Positions 32,459 to 43,966 of a stretch of 56,419 nucleotides of DNA are shown here, in pieces; the stretch's first letter is position 1, and every line of letters starts with the position of its first letter. A program made the translations under genes and the position numbers. The notes below the pieces were generated by a model. The model was given only the letters and a program-made list of their open reading frames with translations. It was not told where the DNA came from and did not search any database. The DNA is from Streptococcus suis YS161 (GTDB lineage: Bacteria > Bacillota > Bacilli > Lactobacillales > Streptococcaceae), in NCBI RefSeq assembly GCF_002760245.1, contig NZ_ASCA01000065.1:1-56419 (forward strand), written 5' to 3'.

Positions 32459-33517
32459 ATGAACAAAATCAATTCTTACAAAATCCACCTCCCCTCTCTC
32501 ATTCCTTTCGGTTTCATCTTCTCCGATGGTCGTTACACCTACCGTGAGGTCTTCATGGAGGGGCAGTTCGAGGCAGTGGTGGAGGTTGATGAGGCTGGTC
32601 AGCTGTCGTCATTTGTCTGGGATTGCGAGATGGAGGAGGTCTATACCGCCCATCTGGTGACTGCGCCAGCTGGAGTTTTTGTGGGGCAGGTGCGTGAGGC
32701 TTATCAGTCCATTTTGGCTCGAGTAGAGGATGCTTGTTGTATCGCTCTGCCATTTTCCCAAAATCAAAGCAACCGCATAGCTCAGCTCATCAAGGAGCAG
32801 TGGGGTGACCTACCTGATTATCCCTTTGCCAAGTTGCCGACCTATGGGGCCTTTCGCCACCCTGCCAATAACAAGTGGTACGCTTTGGTCAGTCAGATTC
32901 CGAGAGATAAGTTGGATGGGAGTGGGTCGCAGGAGCTGGTGGAGATTGTCAATCTCAAGGTTGACGGTCGGGAAATAGCAGAGCTGCTGAGCCAGTCGGG
33001 CATTTACCCTGCCTACCACATGTCAAAGAAGACCTGGGTGTCGGTCTTGCTGGATGAGACTGTGGAGGACCAGATGGTTTTTGTCCTCCTTGAGAAGAGC
33101 CGTTATCTGGTAGGACCAAAATCCTACAAGGCGGAGCAAGGGCCTGATTACTGGGTTATTCCAGCCAATCCAAAGGTCTATGATATTGATACCGAGTTTG
33201 TGGAAAATAAGGTAGTCTCTTGGCCGCAAAAATCAACCATTCAAGCTGGGGACATCGTAGCCATCTATGTGACGGCGCATGTACAGGCCATTCGCTATGT
33301 CTGCCGTGTCTTGGGGGCGAACTTAGAAAATCGCGGGGAATCAGACATTCCTACAGAAAAGAAAGTCATGCAGGTGGAATTGCTCGCTCAGTTTTCCGAT
33401 GATGTGTTGCCGAGAGCGCGCATGATGGACTTGGGAGTCAGGGCGGTGCGTGGTCCTAGACGCTTGACAGAGGGCGTGATAGAAGTACTGACATCCGAAG
33501 TGAAAAACCTCCATTAA
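32459..33517 (+). CDS. MmcQ/YjbR-family protein with an EVE-like C-terminus
   Basis: A 352-residue protein. The middle (~95-220) matches the MmcQ/YjbR double-wing fold (PTYGAFRHPANNKWYALVSQ, GIYPAYHMSKKTWVSVLLD). The C-terminal ~130 residues begin YWVIPANPKVYDIDTEFVEN, resembling EVE/PUA-like domains that bind modified bases, with QAGDIVAIYVTAHVQAIRY. The N-terminal ~90 residues are of the YjbR-associated type. The ATG at 32459 has GGGGAG seven bases upstream; an earlier ATG overlaps the previous stop. G+C is visibly higher than in the genes before it, so it may not share their origin. Function unknown; a nucleic-acid-sensing role is possible. Confidence 0.7.
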   Translation: MNKINSYKIHLPSLIPFGFIFSDGRYTYREVFMEGQFEAVVEVDEAGQLSSFVWDCEMEEVYTAHLVTAPAGVFVGQVREAYQSILARVEDACCIALPFSQNQSNRIAQLIKEQWGDLPDYPFAKLPTYGAFRHPANNKWYALVSQIPRDKLDGSGSQELVEIVNLKVDGREIAELLSQSGIYPAYHMSKKTWVSVLLDETVEDQMVFVLLEKSRYLVGPKSYKAEQGPDYWVIPANPKVYDIDTEFVENKVVSWPQKSTIQAGDIVAIYVTAHVQAIRYVCRVLGANLENRGESDIPTEKKVMQVELLAQFSDDVLPRARMMDLGVRAVRGPRRLTEGVIEVLTSEVKNLH

Positions 33518-33543
33518 ATTATCAGAATATTTAATAAAAAGAC

Positions 33544-33571
33544 TTTACAAGTGGGTAAAAAAGAGTATAAT
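33544..33571 (+). promoter_or_regulatory. asnA promoter
   Basis: TTTACA (33544-33549), 16 bases, then a perfect TATAAT (33566-33571), about 32 bases before the asnA ATG. Confidence 0.7.
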
Positions 33572-33602
33572 AAGGTGTATAAATTTTACGAGGAGGTAAG
33601 GT

Positions 33603-34595
33603 ATGAAGAAAAGCTTCATTCATCAGCAAGAGGAGATTTCTTTCGTCAAAAATACATTCACCCAGTATTTGAAAGACAAGCTAGAAATCGTAGAAGTGCA
33701 AGGACCGATTTTGAGTCGTGTCGGGGATGGTATGCAGGATAATTTGTCCGGTGTGGAGAATGCGGTTACTGTTAATGTGAAGTTGATTCCAGATGCGACC
33801 TATGAAGTGGTTCACTCACTTGCTAAGTGGAAGCGTCATACCTTGGCTCGATTCGGTTTTAATGAGGGAGAAGGGCTCTTTGTTCACATGAAAGCTCTTC
33901 GTCCAGATGAGGATTCCTTGGATCCGATTCACTCGGTGTATGTGGATCAATGGGACTGGGAGAAGGTTATTCCTGATGGTCGTCGGAATTTAGCTTACTT
34001 GAAAGAAACAGTGGAGCAGATTTACAAGGCTATCCGTCTGACCGAATTGGCAGTTGAAGCTCGTTATGATATTGAGTCTGTTTTGCCTAAGAAAATCACC
34101 TTTATCCATACTGAGGATTTGGTCAAGAACTTCCCAGACTTGACACCAAAAGAGCGTGAAAATGTGGTTGCCAAAGAATACGGTGCGGTCTTCCTAATCG
34201 GTATCGGTGGAGAACTGGCAGATGGTAAACCACATGACGGACGCGCCCCAGACTATGATGACTGGACAAGCCCATCAGAAGCAGGCTACAAAGGACTCAA
34301 TGGAGACATCTTGGTTTGGAACGAAGCACTTGGTTCAGCCTTTGAGTTGTCCTCAATGGGGATTCGTGTGGATGAAGAAGCACTTAAACGCCAGGTCGCT
34401 ATTACAGGTGACGAGGACCGTTTGGAATTTGATTGGCATCGTGCCCTTTTGAATGGTCTCTTCCCGCTTTCGATTGGTGGCGGTATTGGTCAATCCCGTT
34501 TGGCCATGTTCTTGCTTCGTAAGAAACATATTGGTGAAGTGCAGTCCAGTGTTTGGCCACAAGAAGTGCGTGATAATTTTGAGAACATTTTGTAA
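33603..34595 (+). CDS. asnA: Aspartate-ammonia ligase
   Basis: A 330-residue enzyme that makes asparagine from aspartate, ammonia and ATP. It is related to class II aminoacyl-tRNA synthetases. Typical segments are [34 protein letters not shown], the [14 protein letters not shown] block, and the class II motif 3-like [20 protein letters not shown]. The length matches the family (about 330). ACGAGGAGG precedes the ATG. It is transcribed from its own promoter and marks the return to core genes after the accessory block. Confidence 0.96.
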   Translation: MKKSFIHQQEEISFVKNTFTQYLKDKLEIVEVQGPILSRVGDGMQDNLSGVENAVTVNVKLIPDATYEVVHSLAKWKRHTLARFGFNEGEGLFVHMKALRPDEDSLDPIHSVYVDQWDWEKVIPDGRRNLAYLKETVEQIYKAIRLTELAVEARYDIESVLPKKITFIHTEDLVKNFPDLTPKERENVVAKEYGAVFLIGIGGELADGKPHDGRAPDYDDWTSPSEAGYKGLNGDILVWNEALGSAFELSSMGIRVDEEALKRQVAITGDEDRLEFDWHRALLNGLFPLSIGGGIGQSRLAMFLLRKKHIGEVQSSVWPQEVRDNFENIL

Positions 34596-34727
34596 GAGGT
34601 TGGCTTCAATCTCTTTTCTTCTGCTTTCAATCTGCTATCTGAAAACATTTACAACAAGATTATCTGTGATTTTTGCGTCAATCTATGATATACTTTTTTA
34701 GTTAAATTAAAAAATATAGAGGATATT

Positions 34728-36575
34728 ATGACAAAACTTAGAGAAGACATCCGTAACGTAGCTATTATTGCCCACGTTGACCACGGAAAAACAACCCTCG
34801 TTGATGAATTATTGAAACAATCTCAAACCCTTGATGAGCGTACGCAATTGGATGAGCGTGCCATGGACTCAAACGACATCGAAAAAGAGCGTGGTATCAC
34901 TATTCTTGCTAAAAACACTGCCGTAGCTTACAACGGTACTCGTATCAACATCATGGACACACCGGGACACGCGGACTTCGGTGGTGAGGTTGAGCGTATC
35001 ATGAAAATGGTTGACGGTGTTGTCCTTGTTGTGGATGCCTACGAAGGTACCATGCCACAGACTCGTTTCGTATTGAAAAAAGCCCTTGAACAAAACTTGA
35101 CACCAATCGTCGTTGTCAACAAGATTGACAAACCATCTGCTCGTCCAGAAGAAGTTGTTGATGAAGTGCTTGAACTCTTCATCGAACTTGGTGCAGATGA
35201 TGACCAGTTGGAATTCCCAGTGGTTTACGCATCAGCTATCAATGGTACTTCATCTTTGTCTGACAATCCAGCAGACCAAGAAGAAACAATGGCACCAATT
35301 TTCGATACCATCATCGAGCATATCCCTGCACCAGTGGATAACTCAGATGAGCCTTTGCAGTTCCAAGTATCCCTTTTGGACTACAACGACTTCGTAGGTC
35401 GTATCGGTATCGGTCGTGTCTTCCGTGGAACTGTTAAAGTTGGTGACCAAGTTACCCTTTCTAAACTAGACGGTACAACTAAAAACTTCCGTGTTACTAA
35501 ACTCTTTGGTTTCTTCGGTCTTGAGCGTAAGGAAATCCAAGAAGCAAAAGCCGGTGATTTGATTGCTGTTTCTGGTATGGAAGACATCTTCGTTGGTGAA
35601 ACTGTAACACCAACTGATGCGATTGAGCCACTTCCAGTTCTTCGTATCGATGAGCCAACTCTTCAAATGACTTTCTTGGTCAACAACTCACCATTTGCTG
35701 GTCGTGAAGGTAAATGGGTAACATCACGTAAAATCGAAGAGCGCCTTTTGGCAGAATTGCAAACGGACGTTTCTCTCCGTGTTGACCCTACTGACTCTCC
35801 AGATAAATGGACTGTTTCAGGTCGTGGGGAATTGCACTTGTCTATCTTGATTGAAACCATGCGTCGTGAGGGCTATGAGCTTCAAGTATCACGTCCAGAA
35901 GTTATCATCAAGGAAATCGACGGCGTGAAGATGGAGCCATTCGAGCGCGTGCAAATTGATACACCAGAAGAATACCAAGGTTCTGTTATCCAATCCCTTT
36001 CTGAGCGTAAGGGTGATATGTTGGATATGGTTGCGACAGGTAATGGTCAAACTCGTCTTGTTTTCCTTGTGCCTGCGCGTGGTTTGATTGGTTATTCAAC
36101 AGAATTCCTTTCAATGACGCGTGGTTACGGTATCATGAACCATACTTTCGACCAATACTTGCCAGTTGTTCAAGGTGAGATCGGTGGTCGTCACCGTGGT
36201 GCCCTTGTTTCTATCGATCAAGGTAAGGCAACGACATACTCTATCATGCGTATTGAAGAGCGTGGTACCATCTTTGTAAACCCAGGTACTGAAGTGTACG
36301 AAGGAATGATTATCGGTGAAAACTCGCGTGAAAATGACTTGACAGTTAACATCACAACTGCAAAACAAATGACCAACGTTCGTTCAGCTACCAAAGACCA
36401 AACGTCTGTAATTAAGACACCACGTATCTTGACTCTTGAAGAATCCCTTGAATTCTTGAACGATGACGAATACATGGAAGTAACGCCAGAATCTATCCGT
36501 CTTCGTAAGCAAATCTTGAACAAGGCAGAGCGTGACAAGGCTGCGAAGAAGAAAAAATTAGCGACTGAGGAATAA
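34728..36575 (+). CDS. typA: Ribosome-associated GTPase TypA/BipA
   Basis: A 615-residue translational GTPase that binds the ribosome and assists 50S assembly and stress adaptation. G motifs: [10 protein letters not shown] (P-loop), RGITI (switch I), [12 protein letters not shown] and NKIDKP. Domains II, III and V of EF-G type follow, then the BipA-specific C-terminal domain ([20 protein letters not shown]). Strongly biased codon use indicates high expression. The promoter region has GATATAC at 34687-34693. A small membrane-protein gene follows after 17 bases. Confidence 0.96.
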   Translation: MTKLREDIRNVAIIAHVDHGKTTLVDELLKQSQTLDERTQLDERAMDSNDIEKERGITILAKNTAVAYNGTRINIMDTPGHADFGGEVERIMKMVDGVVLVVDAYEGTMPQTRFVLKKALEQNLTPIVVVNKIDKPSARPEEVVDEVLELFIELGADDDQLEFPVVYASAINGTSSLSDNPADQEETMAPIFDTIIEHIPAPVDNSDEPLQFQVSLLDYNDFVGRIGIGRVFRGTVKVGDQVTLSKLDGTTKNFRVTKLFGFFGLERKEIQEAKAGDLIAVSGMEDIFVGETVTPTDAIEPLPVLRIDEPTLQMTFLVNNSPFAGREGKWVTSRKIEERLLAELQTDVSLRVDPTDSPDKWTVSGRGELHLSILIETMRREGYELQVSRPEVIIKEIDGVKMEPFERVQIDTPEEYQGSVIQSLSERKGDMLDMVATGNGQTRLVFLVPARGLIGYSTEFLSMTRGYGIMNHTFDQYLPVVQGEIGGRHRGALVSIDQGKATTYSIMRIEERGTIFVNPGTEVYEGMIIGENSRENDLTVNITTAKQMTNVRSATKDQTSVIKTPRILTLEESLEFLNDDEYMEVTPESIRLRKQILNKAERDKAAKKKKLATEE

Positions 36576-36592
36576 TTTCTAGGAGAAGAAGC

Positions 36593-36883
36593 ATGTTTTA
36601 TTTAATCCTCGCCATCATGTTAGTACTTTTTTATATATTTGTGGCACCTCGCAATATTAAGGGGACTATGAATTTGATTGCGGCAGTATTTTTACTGGTA
36701 GCATTAGCGATTGCCTTGGTACTTGGATTTTTAAGAATCATGCAATTTTCAAAGGAAATTTGGGTTGGTCTACTAATGATTCTGATTGGTTTTTGGGCGA
36801 TGCGGGATATTTATTATCTCGATAAAGAACCGAAAGACAGGCAGAGGAGGACAGAGCGACCTGGTCCTTATAGATATAGATGA
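36593..36883 (+). CDS. DUF3165 small membrane protein
   Basis: A 96-residue protein with three predicted membrane helices (about 2-18, 24-46, 55-72) and a hydrophilic, basic C-terminal tail (DRQRRTERPGPYRYR). It matches the streptococcal DUF3165 family usually found between typA and murD. Function unknown. AGGAGAAG precedes the ATG. It is co-transcribed with typA and followed by a terminator. Confidence 0.85.
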   Translation: MFYLILAIMLVLFYIFVAPRNIKGTMNLIAAVFLLVALAIALVLGFLRIMQFSKEIWVGLLMILIGFWAMRDIYYLDKEPKDRQRRTERPGPYRYR

Positions 36884-36888
36884 AATTA

Positions 36889-36911
36889 ACCGACGCTTTG
36901 CGTCGGTTTTT
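36889..36911 (+). terminator. Terminator before murD
   Basis: ACCGACGC/GCGTCGGT form a perfect 8-bp stem with a TTT loop, followed by TTTTT. It separates the typA transcript from the division cluster. Confidence 0.92.
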
Positions 36912-36980
36912 CTGTCCTCTGGCTTGAAAAAGGTCTTCGTAAAGGGTAAAATAAGGTGTTAGAAAGTAAAGGTATTTGAG

Positions 36981-38330
36981 ATGAAGATGGTTGATATTGT
37001 AAAAAATAAGAAAGTGTTAGTGCTAGGTTTAGCTAAATCAGGGGAATCTGCAGCCCGTCTCCTAGATAAATTGGGTGCTATCGTCACTGTTAACGATGGA
37101 AAGCCTTTTGAAGAAAATCCGACTGCTCAATCTTTGTTGGAAGATGGTATTCGTGTTATTTGCGGGAGCCATCCCTTGGAATTATTGGATGAAGATTTCG
37201 CTTTGATGGTAAAAAATCCAGGAATTCGCTATGATAATCCTATGGTTGAAAAAGCAATTGGCAAAGGAATTCCAGTATGGACAGAGGTTGAATTGGCCTA
37301 CTTGGTAGCAGATGCTCCAATCGTGGGGATAACAGGTTCGAACGGCAAGACAACGACAACGACCATGATTGCAGAAGTCTTGAATGCTGGAAATAAACCT
37401 GCAAAATTATGTGGAAATATTGGTTACCCAGCATCTTCGGTCGCTCAAACTGCGACTGCAGAGGATACCTTGGTCATGGAATTATCGTCTTTCCAGTTAA
37501 TGGGGACAGAATCTTTCCGTCCGCATATCGCCGTTGTGACCAATCTCATTGCCAGTCATATTGATTATCACGGGACTTTTGAAGACTACGTAGCAGCCAA
37601 ATGGATGATTCAGCGTCAAATGACGGCTGAGGATTTTGTAGTGCTCAACTTCAACCAGAAAGAAGCCAAGGAATTGGCTGGACAGACCAAAGCAACTGTC
37701 GTTCCTTTTTCTACGCTGGAAGTGGTTGATGGAGCTTACTTGGCAGAAGGAAAACTCTATTTCAAGGGTGAATACATCATGGATGCTGACCAAATTGGTG
37801 TTCCAGGTTCACACAATGTTGAAAATGCCTTGGCAACAATTGTGGTTGCAAAATTGTTGGGAGTAGATCACCAAGCGATTCAGGAAAGTTTGTCTGCCTT
37901 TGGAGGTGTCAAACACCGCTTGCAATTTGTAGGTGAAATCAACGGTGTTTCCTTCTACAATGATAGTAAGTCTACCAATATCTTGGCGACTCAAAAAGCT
38001 CTTTCAGGGTTTGACAATAGCAAGGTCATTTTGATTGCAGGTGGATTAGACCGTGGCAATGAATTTGATGAATTAGTCCCTGATTTGGTCGGACTAAAGA
38101 ACATGGTGCTCCTTGGTCAATCAGCTCCCCGTGTTCAACGCGCAGCAGATAAGGCAGAAGTGGAAACGATAGAAGCTCTCGATATTGCGGATGCGACTAG
38201 AAAAGCCTTTGCCATTGCGGAAAAAGGAGATATTGTCCTTTTAAGTCCAGCCAATGCAAGCTGGGATATGTATGCCAATTTTGAAGTGCGTGGCGACGTC
38301 TTCTTACAGACCTTTGAGGAGTTGAAATAA
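36981..38330 (+). CDS. murD: UDP-N-acetylmuramoylalanine-D-glutamate ligase
   Basis: A 449-residue Mur ligase that adds D-glutamate to UDP-MurNAc-L-Ala in cytosolic peptidoglycan synthesis. N-terminal substrate domain with [15 protein letters not shown]; the ATP-binding P-loop is [13 protein letters not shown] (about 113-125); the central domain has MELSSFQL and the C-terminal domain [17 protein letters not shown]. The length is normal. It begins the mur/div/fts cluster and ends two bases before murG. The start at 36981 ([12 protein letters not shown]) is the usual one. Confidence 0.96.
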   Translation: MKMVDIVKNKKVLVLGLAKSGESAARLLDKLGAIVTVNDGKPFEENPTAQSLLEDGIRVICGSHPLELLDEDFALMVKNPGIRYDNPMVEKAIGKGIPVWTEVELAYLVADAPIVGITGSNGKTTTTTMIAEVLNAGNKPAKLCGNIGYPASSVAQTATAEDTLVMELSSFQLMGTESFRPHIAVVTNLIASHIDYHGTFEDYVAAKWMIQRQMTAEDFVVLNFNQKEAKELAGQTKATVVPFSTLEVVDGAYLAEGKLYFKGEYIMDADQIGVPGSHNVENALATIVVAKLLGVDHQAIQESLSAFGGVKHRLQFVGEINGVSFYNDSKSTNILATQKALSGFDNSKVILIAGGLDRGNEFDELVPDLVGLKNMVLLGQSAPRVQRAADKAEVETIEALDIADATRKAFAIAEKGDIVLLSPANASWDMYANFEVRGDVFLQTFEELK

Positions 38331-38332
38331 TC

Positions 38333-39397
38333 ATGAAAAAAATTGTTTTTACAGGCGGAGGGACTGTTGGGCACGTGACGCTCAATCTCCTCTTGATTCC
38401 GCGATTTTTGGAAGAAGGCTGGGAAGTCCACTATATTGGTGATGGGAACGGTATTGAGCATGAGCAGGTTGTGAAATCAGGTTTAGATGTCCATTTTCAT
38501 TCTATTTCGACTGGGAAATTGCGCCGCTATTTCTCTTTCCAAAATATGTTGGACGTGTTTAAAGTCGGTTTCGGTGTACTTCAATCCTTGGCCATTATTG
38601 CTAAAATTCGTCCGCAAGCTCTTTTTTCAAAAGGTGGGTTTGTATCGGTTCCGCCAGTTATTGCAGCTAAATTCTTGCGAGTTCCGGTCTTTATCCATGA
38701 ATCAGACTTAACAATGGGACTGGCCAATAAAATAGCCTATAAATTTGCGACAACCATGTATAGTACTTTTGAGCAACCTGCCAGCTTGACTAAAGTAAAA
38801 CATGTTGGTGCGGTTACAAAAGTGGGGCAAACGAATGACAAAGTTACACCAATCCAGTTGCCAGAAATTCTCAGTCACTTCGATAAAAGTCTGCCGACCC
38901 TACTGTTTGTAGGTGGTTCGGGCGGTGCTAAAGTCTTTAATGATTTAATCAGTCAGAATAGTGCAGCTCTGACCGAACGATTCAATATTATCAACTTGAC
39001 AGGGGACAGTAGTCTCAACCAATTAGATAAAAACCTATATAGAGTTGACTATGTGACAGAACTTTATCAACCGTTGATGGATTTAGCGGATGTCGTTATT
39101 ACCCGTGGTGGTTCCAATACTCTGTTTGAGTTGATTGCCATGCAACAACTCCATTTGATTGTGCCTCTAGGACGACAGGCCAGTCGAGGGGATCAGATTG
39201 AAAATGCTCTCTATGCAGAGAAAAAGGGATATTCTAAGCAGATTGATGAAAGTCAATTGACATTTGCCAGCCTGTTAGTAGAAGTCGATGAGCTATTGAA
39301 AAATAAGGAATTTTATATCCAAAACATGGCAAATTCTAATGAAATTCAGTCAGTAGATAGTTTTTACAATTTGCTTAGAGAAGATATGGGAAGGTAG
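38333..39397 (+). CDS. murG: UDP-GlcNAc transferase MurG
   Basis: A 354-residue GT28-family glycosyltransferase that adds GlcNAc to lipid I to give lipid II at the inner face of the membrane. GGGTVGHV near the N-terminus replaces the usual GGTGGH-type loop; [15 protein letters not shown] and the C-terminal UDP-GlcNAc site [20 protein letters not shown] are conserved. The streptococcal form of MurG has this shape and length. It starts two bases after the murD stop and ends six bases before divIB, so all three are one operon. Confidence 0.95.
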   Translation: MKKIVFTGGGTVGHVTLNLLLIPRFLEEGWEVHYIGDGNGIEHEQVVKSGLDVHFHSISTGKLRRYFSFQNMLDVFKVGFGVLQSLAIIAKIRPQALFSKGGFVSVPPVIAAKFLRVPVFIHESDLTMGLANKIAYKFATTMYSTFEQPASLTKVKHVGAVTKVGQTNDKVTPIQLPEILSHFDKSLPTLLFVGGSGGAKVFNDLISQNSAALTERFNIINLTGDSSLNQLDKNLYRVDYVTELYQPLMDLADVVITRGGSNTLFELIAMQQLHLIVPLGRQASRGDQIENALYAEKKGYSKQIDESQLTFASLLVEVDELLKNKEFYIQNMANSNEIQSVDSFYNLLREDMGR

Positions 39398-39402
39398 GTT
39401 CT

Positions 39403-40485
39403 ATGACGGAAAAAGATTCAAATGTAGAAGAATCAGTGCTAGAAGTGGAACAGGCATCCCAAGTAGAATTGGATTCAGAGCAAATTTCACCAGTAGAGAA
39501 AGAATCTGTATTAGCCGAAGAAAAAGGACTTTCTACGGATGTAGACATACCTGACATGACTGCTCCGGATGATGAAAAAAGTGCCTTTTTCGAACAATGG
39601 AAAGCACGCCACCAAGCCTACCTTGCTCATAAAGATGACGCAGATATTCAGTCAGTTGACGAGGGGCAGACAGAACAGAAGATCCCAGAAGCTAAAAAGA
39701 GTAAAAGGGGCCTTTTTCAGGGAATAAACAGAAGACAAGAGAGTCTGGAATCCAAGACAGAAACAGAGAAAAAGGTCCAGCCTTTAAAAGTTGATATTCC
39801 TTCCAAAGTAGTCTGGAAAGCTATTCCGGTTCTTGTGACGAGTTTGTTACTGGCAGCTCTAGCCTTGTATTTTATTTCTCCAACCAGCAAGAAAAAACAA
39901 ATAGAGGTTGTCGGAAATGAGCGACTAACTGCTGAGCAAGTAGAAAATTATAGCCTTATCTCTCCGGATGATTACAATGTAACTATAGCTTTGCATGCAG
40001 ATGCTTACGCAAAGAATATTAAGAAGAATAGTTCGTCTGTAGAGACAGCAACAATCAAGTTCCATTTTCCAGCTGCCTTTACGATTCAAATTAAAGAATA
40101 CGCTATCATAGGTTACATTCAGCAACAAAGTCAGTGGTATCCAGTATTGTCTAGTGGAGAGGTTGGCGGAGAGCCGATTTCACAGGATTCTTTGCCAGAA
40201 GGCTACACAACGATTAATTTATCCGACAAGGAATTAATCAAGGAACTGGCCATTGAATTGGGTAAAATAGATACAGGAATTCGTTCTGCTATTCAGACAA
40301 TAAATTTAACGCCAAGTAAAGTGACCGCGGATTTGCTGACACTCAATATGGCGGATGGAAACACGGTTTTAGTTCCATTGAGTGAGATTAGCCAGAAGTT
40401 GCCTTACTATACAAAAATAGCGGCAGAAGTGACAGTTCCAACGACAATTGATATGGAAGTTGGTATTTATAGATATGCAAGCTGA
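39403..40485 (+). CDS. divIB: Cell division protein DivIB/FtsQ
   Basis: A 360-residue bitopic membrane protein that stabilises the FtsL/DivIC complex at the septum. The N-terminal cytosolic part (about 1-145) is highly charged and low-complexity, one transmembrane helix follows (about 146-166, AIPVLVTSLLLAALALYFI), then an extracellular POTRA domain (KKKQIEVVGNERLTAEQV) and the FtsQ beta domain. The long acidic cytosolic region is typical of streptococci. No gene of another pathway intervenes between it and murG. Confidence 0.93.
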   Translation: MTEKDSNVEESVLEVEQASQVELDSEQISPVEKESVLAEEKGLSTDVDIPDMTAPDDEKSAFFEQWKARHQAYLAHKDDADIQSVDEGQTEQKIPEAKKSKRGLFQGINRRQESLESKTETEKKVQPLKVDIPSKVVWKAIPVLVTSLLLAALALYFISPTSKKKQIEVVGNERLTAEQVENYSLISPDDYNVTIALHADAYAKNIKKNSSSVETATIKFHFPAAFTIQIKEYAIIGYIQQQSQWYPVLSSGEVGGEPISQDSLPEGYTTINLSDKELIKELAIELGKIDTGIRSAIQTINLTPSKVTADLLTLNMADGNTVLVPLSEISQKLPYYTKIAAEVTVPTTIDMEVGIYRYAS

Positions 40486-40545
40486 AATAGATAATTTTGT
40501 AAAGAAAAAGTAATAAAAAAATCCTTTAAAAACACCATAATTCGA

Positions 40546-40561
40546 TATAATATGGTATAAT
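40546..40561 (+). promoter_or_regulatory. Tandem -10 boxes upstream of ftsA
   Basis: There are two perfect TATAAT boxes ten bases apart (40546-40551 and 40556-40561) in the 152-base divIB-ftsA gap. They suggest an ftsA-ftsZ promoter separate from the murD promoter. No strong -35 box is evident for either. Confidence 0.5.
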
Positions 40562-40637
40562 GAATGATGACTAATTATACTATTTTTCAAAATGGAAGAT
40601 GATTTGTTAAAGTTGGAAGTAAGAGAGGACTGATAGA

Positions 40638-42017
40638 ATGGCTAGAAACGGCTTTTTTACGGGATTAGATATTGGTACAAGCTCCGTTAAAGTCTTGGTT
40701 GCAGAATATATTGATAACGAAATGAATGTGATTGGGGTCAGCAATGTAAAAAGTGCTGGCGTCAAAGATGGAATTATTGTAAATATTGAGGTGGCTGCTG
40801 GAGCGATTAAAAAAGCGATCGAGCAGGCAGAAGAAAAGTCAGGTATCCGCATTGAAAAGGTAAATGTTGGATTACCTGCCAACCTTCTTCAGATTGAACC
40901 GACTCAAGGGATGATTCCTGTTACAACAGATTCACAAGAAATTACAGATTTGGATGTTGAGAATGTTGTAAAATCAGCATTGACAAAGAGTATGACTCCG
41001 GAACGCGAAGTGATTTCATTTATTCCAGAAGAGTTCACTGTCGATGGATTCCAAGGCATTAAGGACCCTCGTGGAATGATGGGAATTCGCTTGGAAATGC
41101 GTGGTATGCTGTACACAGGACCACGTACCATTCTTCACAATCTTCGTAAAACGGTGGAGCGTGCAGGTGTCCAAGTTGAAAATATTGTAATTTCTCCGTT
41201 GGCACTAACTCGCTCTGTATTGAATGAAGGTGAACGTGAGTTTGGTGCGACTGTCATTGATCTTGGTGGCGGTCAAACGACTGTGGCTGTTATGCGTGGC
41301 CAAGAGTTGCAATACACAAACATCTACCAAGAAGGTGGAGATTATATCACAAACGATATTTCAAAAGTATTGACAACTTCAAAGAGTATCGCTGAAAACT
41401 TGAAATACAACTACGGCATTGCCTATCCGCAAGATGCAAGTGATAAGGAAAAATTCACTGTTGACGTGATTGGAGAAAACGCTCCAGTTGAAGTGACCGA
41501 GCGCTACCTTTCAGAAGTGATAGCGGCACGTCTGCGTCAGATTTTTGACCGTGTGAAACAAGATTTGGAGCGTACACGTGCTCTAGATTTACCAGGAGGC
41601 ATTGTTCTTGTAGGTGGTGGTGCTATCTTACCAGGAATTACAGAATTGGCCCAAGAAGTGTTTGGTGTTAACACTAAACTTTTTGTTCCAAATCAGATTG
41701 GTATCCGCAATCCAGCATTTGCAAGTGTGATTAGCTTTGTTGAGTATGTTGGTGAGTTAGAAGATGTTGAAAATATTGCCCAACATGCAGTAAATGGCGA
41801 AACTACCTTGAGACATAAGCCAGTTGAAATTCCTGTTGCTCGTCCTCGGATTAGTCAGCCAATTCAAAGAGAAATCGTGAACGAATTGAACACAGTTGAT
41901 CAAGTAGAGGAACAAGTTGCTCCTACTTACCATGATGAGGAAGAAGAAGTTCGTCCAGCTGCTAAGGGAAACATCACAGATCGCATTCGTGGTTTGTTTG
42001 GCAGCATGTTTGAATAA
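40638..42017 (+). CDS. ftsA: Cell division protein FtsA
   Basis: A 459-residue actin-like ATPase that anchors FtsZ to the membrane. Phosphate-1 motif GLDIGTSSVKVLVAE, phosphate-2 region VIDLGGGQTTVAVM, adenosine motif GIVLVGGGAILPG. The 1C subdomain lies between them. The C-terminal ~60 residues are a variable linker ending in an amphipathic helix (ITDRIRGLFGSMFE) that binds the membrane. GAGAGGAC precedes the ATG. It is directly followed by ftsZ. Confidence 0.97.
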   Translation: MARNGFFTGLDIGTSSVKVLVAEYIDNEMNVIGVSNVKSAGVKDGIIVNIEVAAGAIKKAIEQAEEKSGIRIEKVNVGLPANLLQIEPTQGMIPVTTDSQEITDLDVENVVKSALTKSMTPEREVISFIPEEFTVDGFQGIKDPRGMMGIRLEMRGMLYTGPRTILHNLRKTVERAGVQVENIVISPLALTRSVLNEGEREFGATVIDLGGGQTTVAVMRGQELQYTNIYQEGGDYITNDISKVLTTSKSIAENLKYNYGIAYPQDASDKEKFTVDVIGENAPVEVTERYLSEVIAARLRQIFDRVKQDLERTRALDLPGGIVLVGGGAILPGITELAQEVFGVNTKLFVPNQIGIRNPAFASVISFVEYVGELEDVENIAQHAVNGETTLRHKPVEIPVARPRISQPIQREIVNELNTVDQVEEQVAPTYHDEEEEVRPAAKGNITDRIRGLFGSMFE

Positions 42018-42039
42018 GAGAAAAGAAAAGGTGATTTAA

Positions 42040-43272
<1,233 letters not shown>

Positions 43273-43278
43273 ACTAAA

Positions 43279-43950
43279 ATGAACTTTCAAAAGAATAAGG
43301 ATGCTATCTTTTCAGCAGTGGCAAAAGCTGCTGAGAAGGCAGGTCGTCCGAGTGAATCAGTAAAGGTAATAGCTGTCACCAAATATGTTGACAGCTCTAT
43401 TGCTAATCAGCTTGTGAATGCTGGGATTACCCATATTGGAGAAAATCGAGTCGATCAGTTCTTAGAAAAGTATAATGCCCTAGCAGACAAACAATTGACC
43501 TGGCATTTGATAGGGACTTTACAGAGAAGAAAGGTCAAGGACATTATTCCATTTGTTGATTATTTCCACGCCCTAGACTCTGTCAAACTAGCTCAGGAAA
43601 TAGATAAACGTGCGACTAAAATAGTCAAGTGTTTCCTCCAAGTCAACGTTTCCGGTGAGGAGAGTAAGCATGGCTTTGCAGTATCTGAGATTGATGCGGC
43701 ACTTGCTGAAATTAGTTTATTGGAGAACATTGAACTTGTTGGATTGATGACGATGGCACCGATTGATGCTACAGATGATGAATTAGACGAGATTTTTTCT
43801 AAAATGCAGGAAATCCAAGAAGAACTAGCTACAAGGAACTTACCACGTATGCCCTTTACAGAGTTAAGTATGGGAATGAGTGGGGACTTTGAACGCGCCA
43901 TTGCTCACGGAGCTACATATGTGAGAATTGGCTCAGCATTCTTTGAATAA
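43279..43950 (+). CDS. ylmE: YggS-family PLP homeostasis protein (YlmE)
   Basis: A 223-residue single-domain fold-type III pyridoxal-phosphate protein (PLPBP/YggS family), linked to PLP homeostasis. The PLP lysine is in VIAVTKYVD (about residue 36). HIGENRVDQFLEKY, WHLIGTLQRRK, FLQVNVSGEESKHGF and LSMGMSGDFERAI are family motifs. It starts six bases after the ftsZ stop with no clear Shine-Dalgarno sequence, so translation is probably coupled to ftsZ. It is the usual gene between ftsZ and sepF. Confidence 0.94.
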   Translation: MNFQKNKDAIFSAVAKAAEKAGRPSESVKVIAVTKYVDSSIANQLVNAGITHIGENRVDQFLEKYNALADKQLTWHLIGTLQRRKVKDIIPFVDYFHALDSVKLAQEIDKRATKIVKCFLQVNVSGEESKHGFAVSEIDAALAEISLLENIELVGLMTMAPIDATDDELDEIFSKMQEIQEELATRNLPRMPFTELSMGMSGDFERAIAHGATYVRIGSAFFE

Positions 43951-43966
43951 TGGAGAGGAGGAAAAT

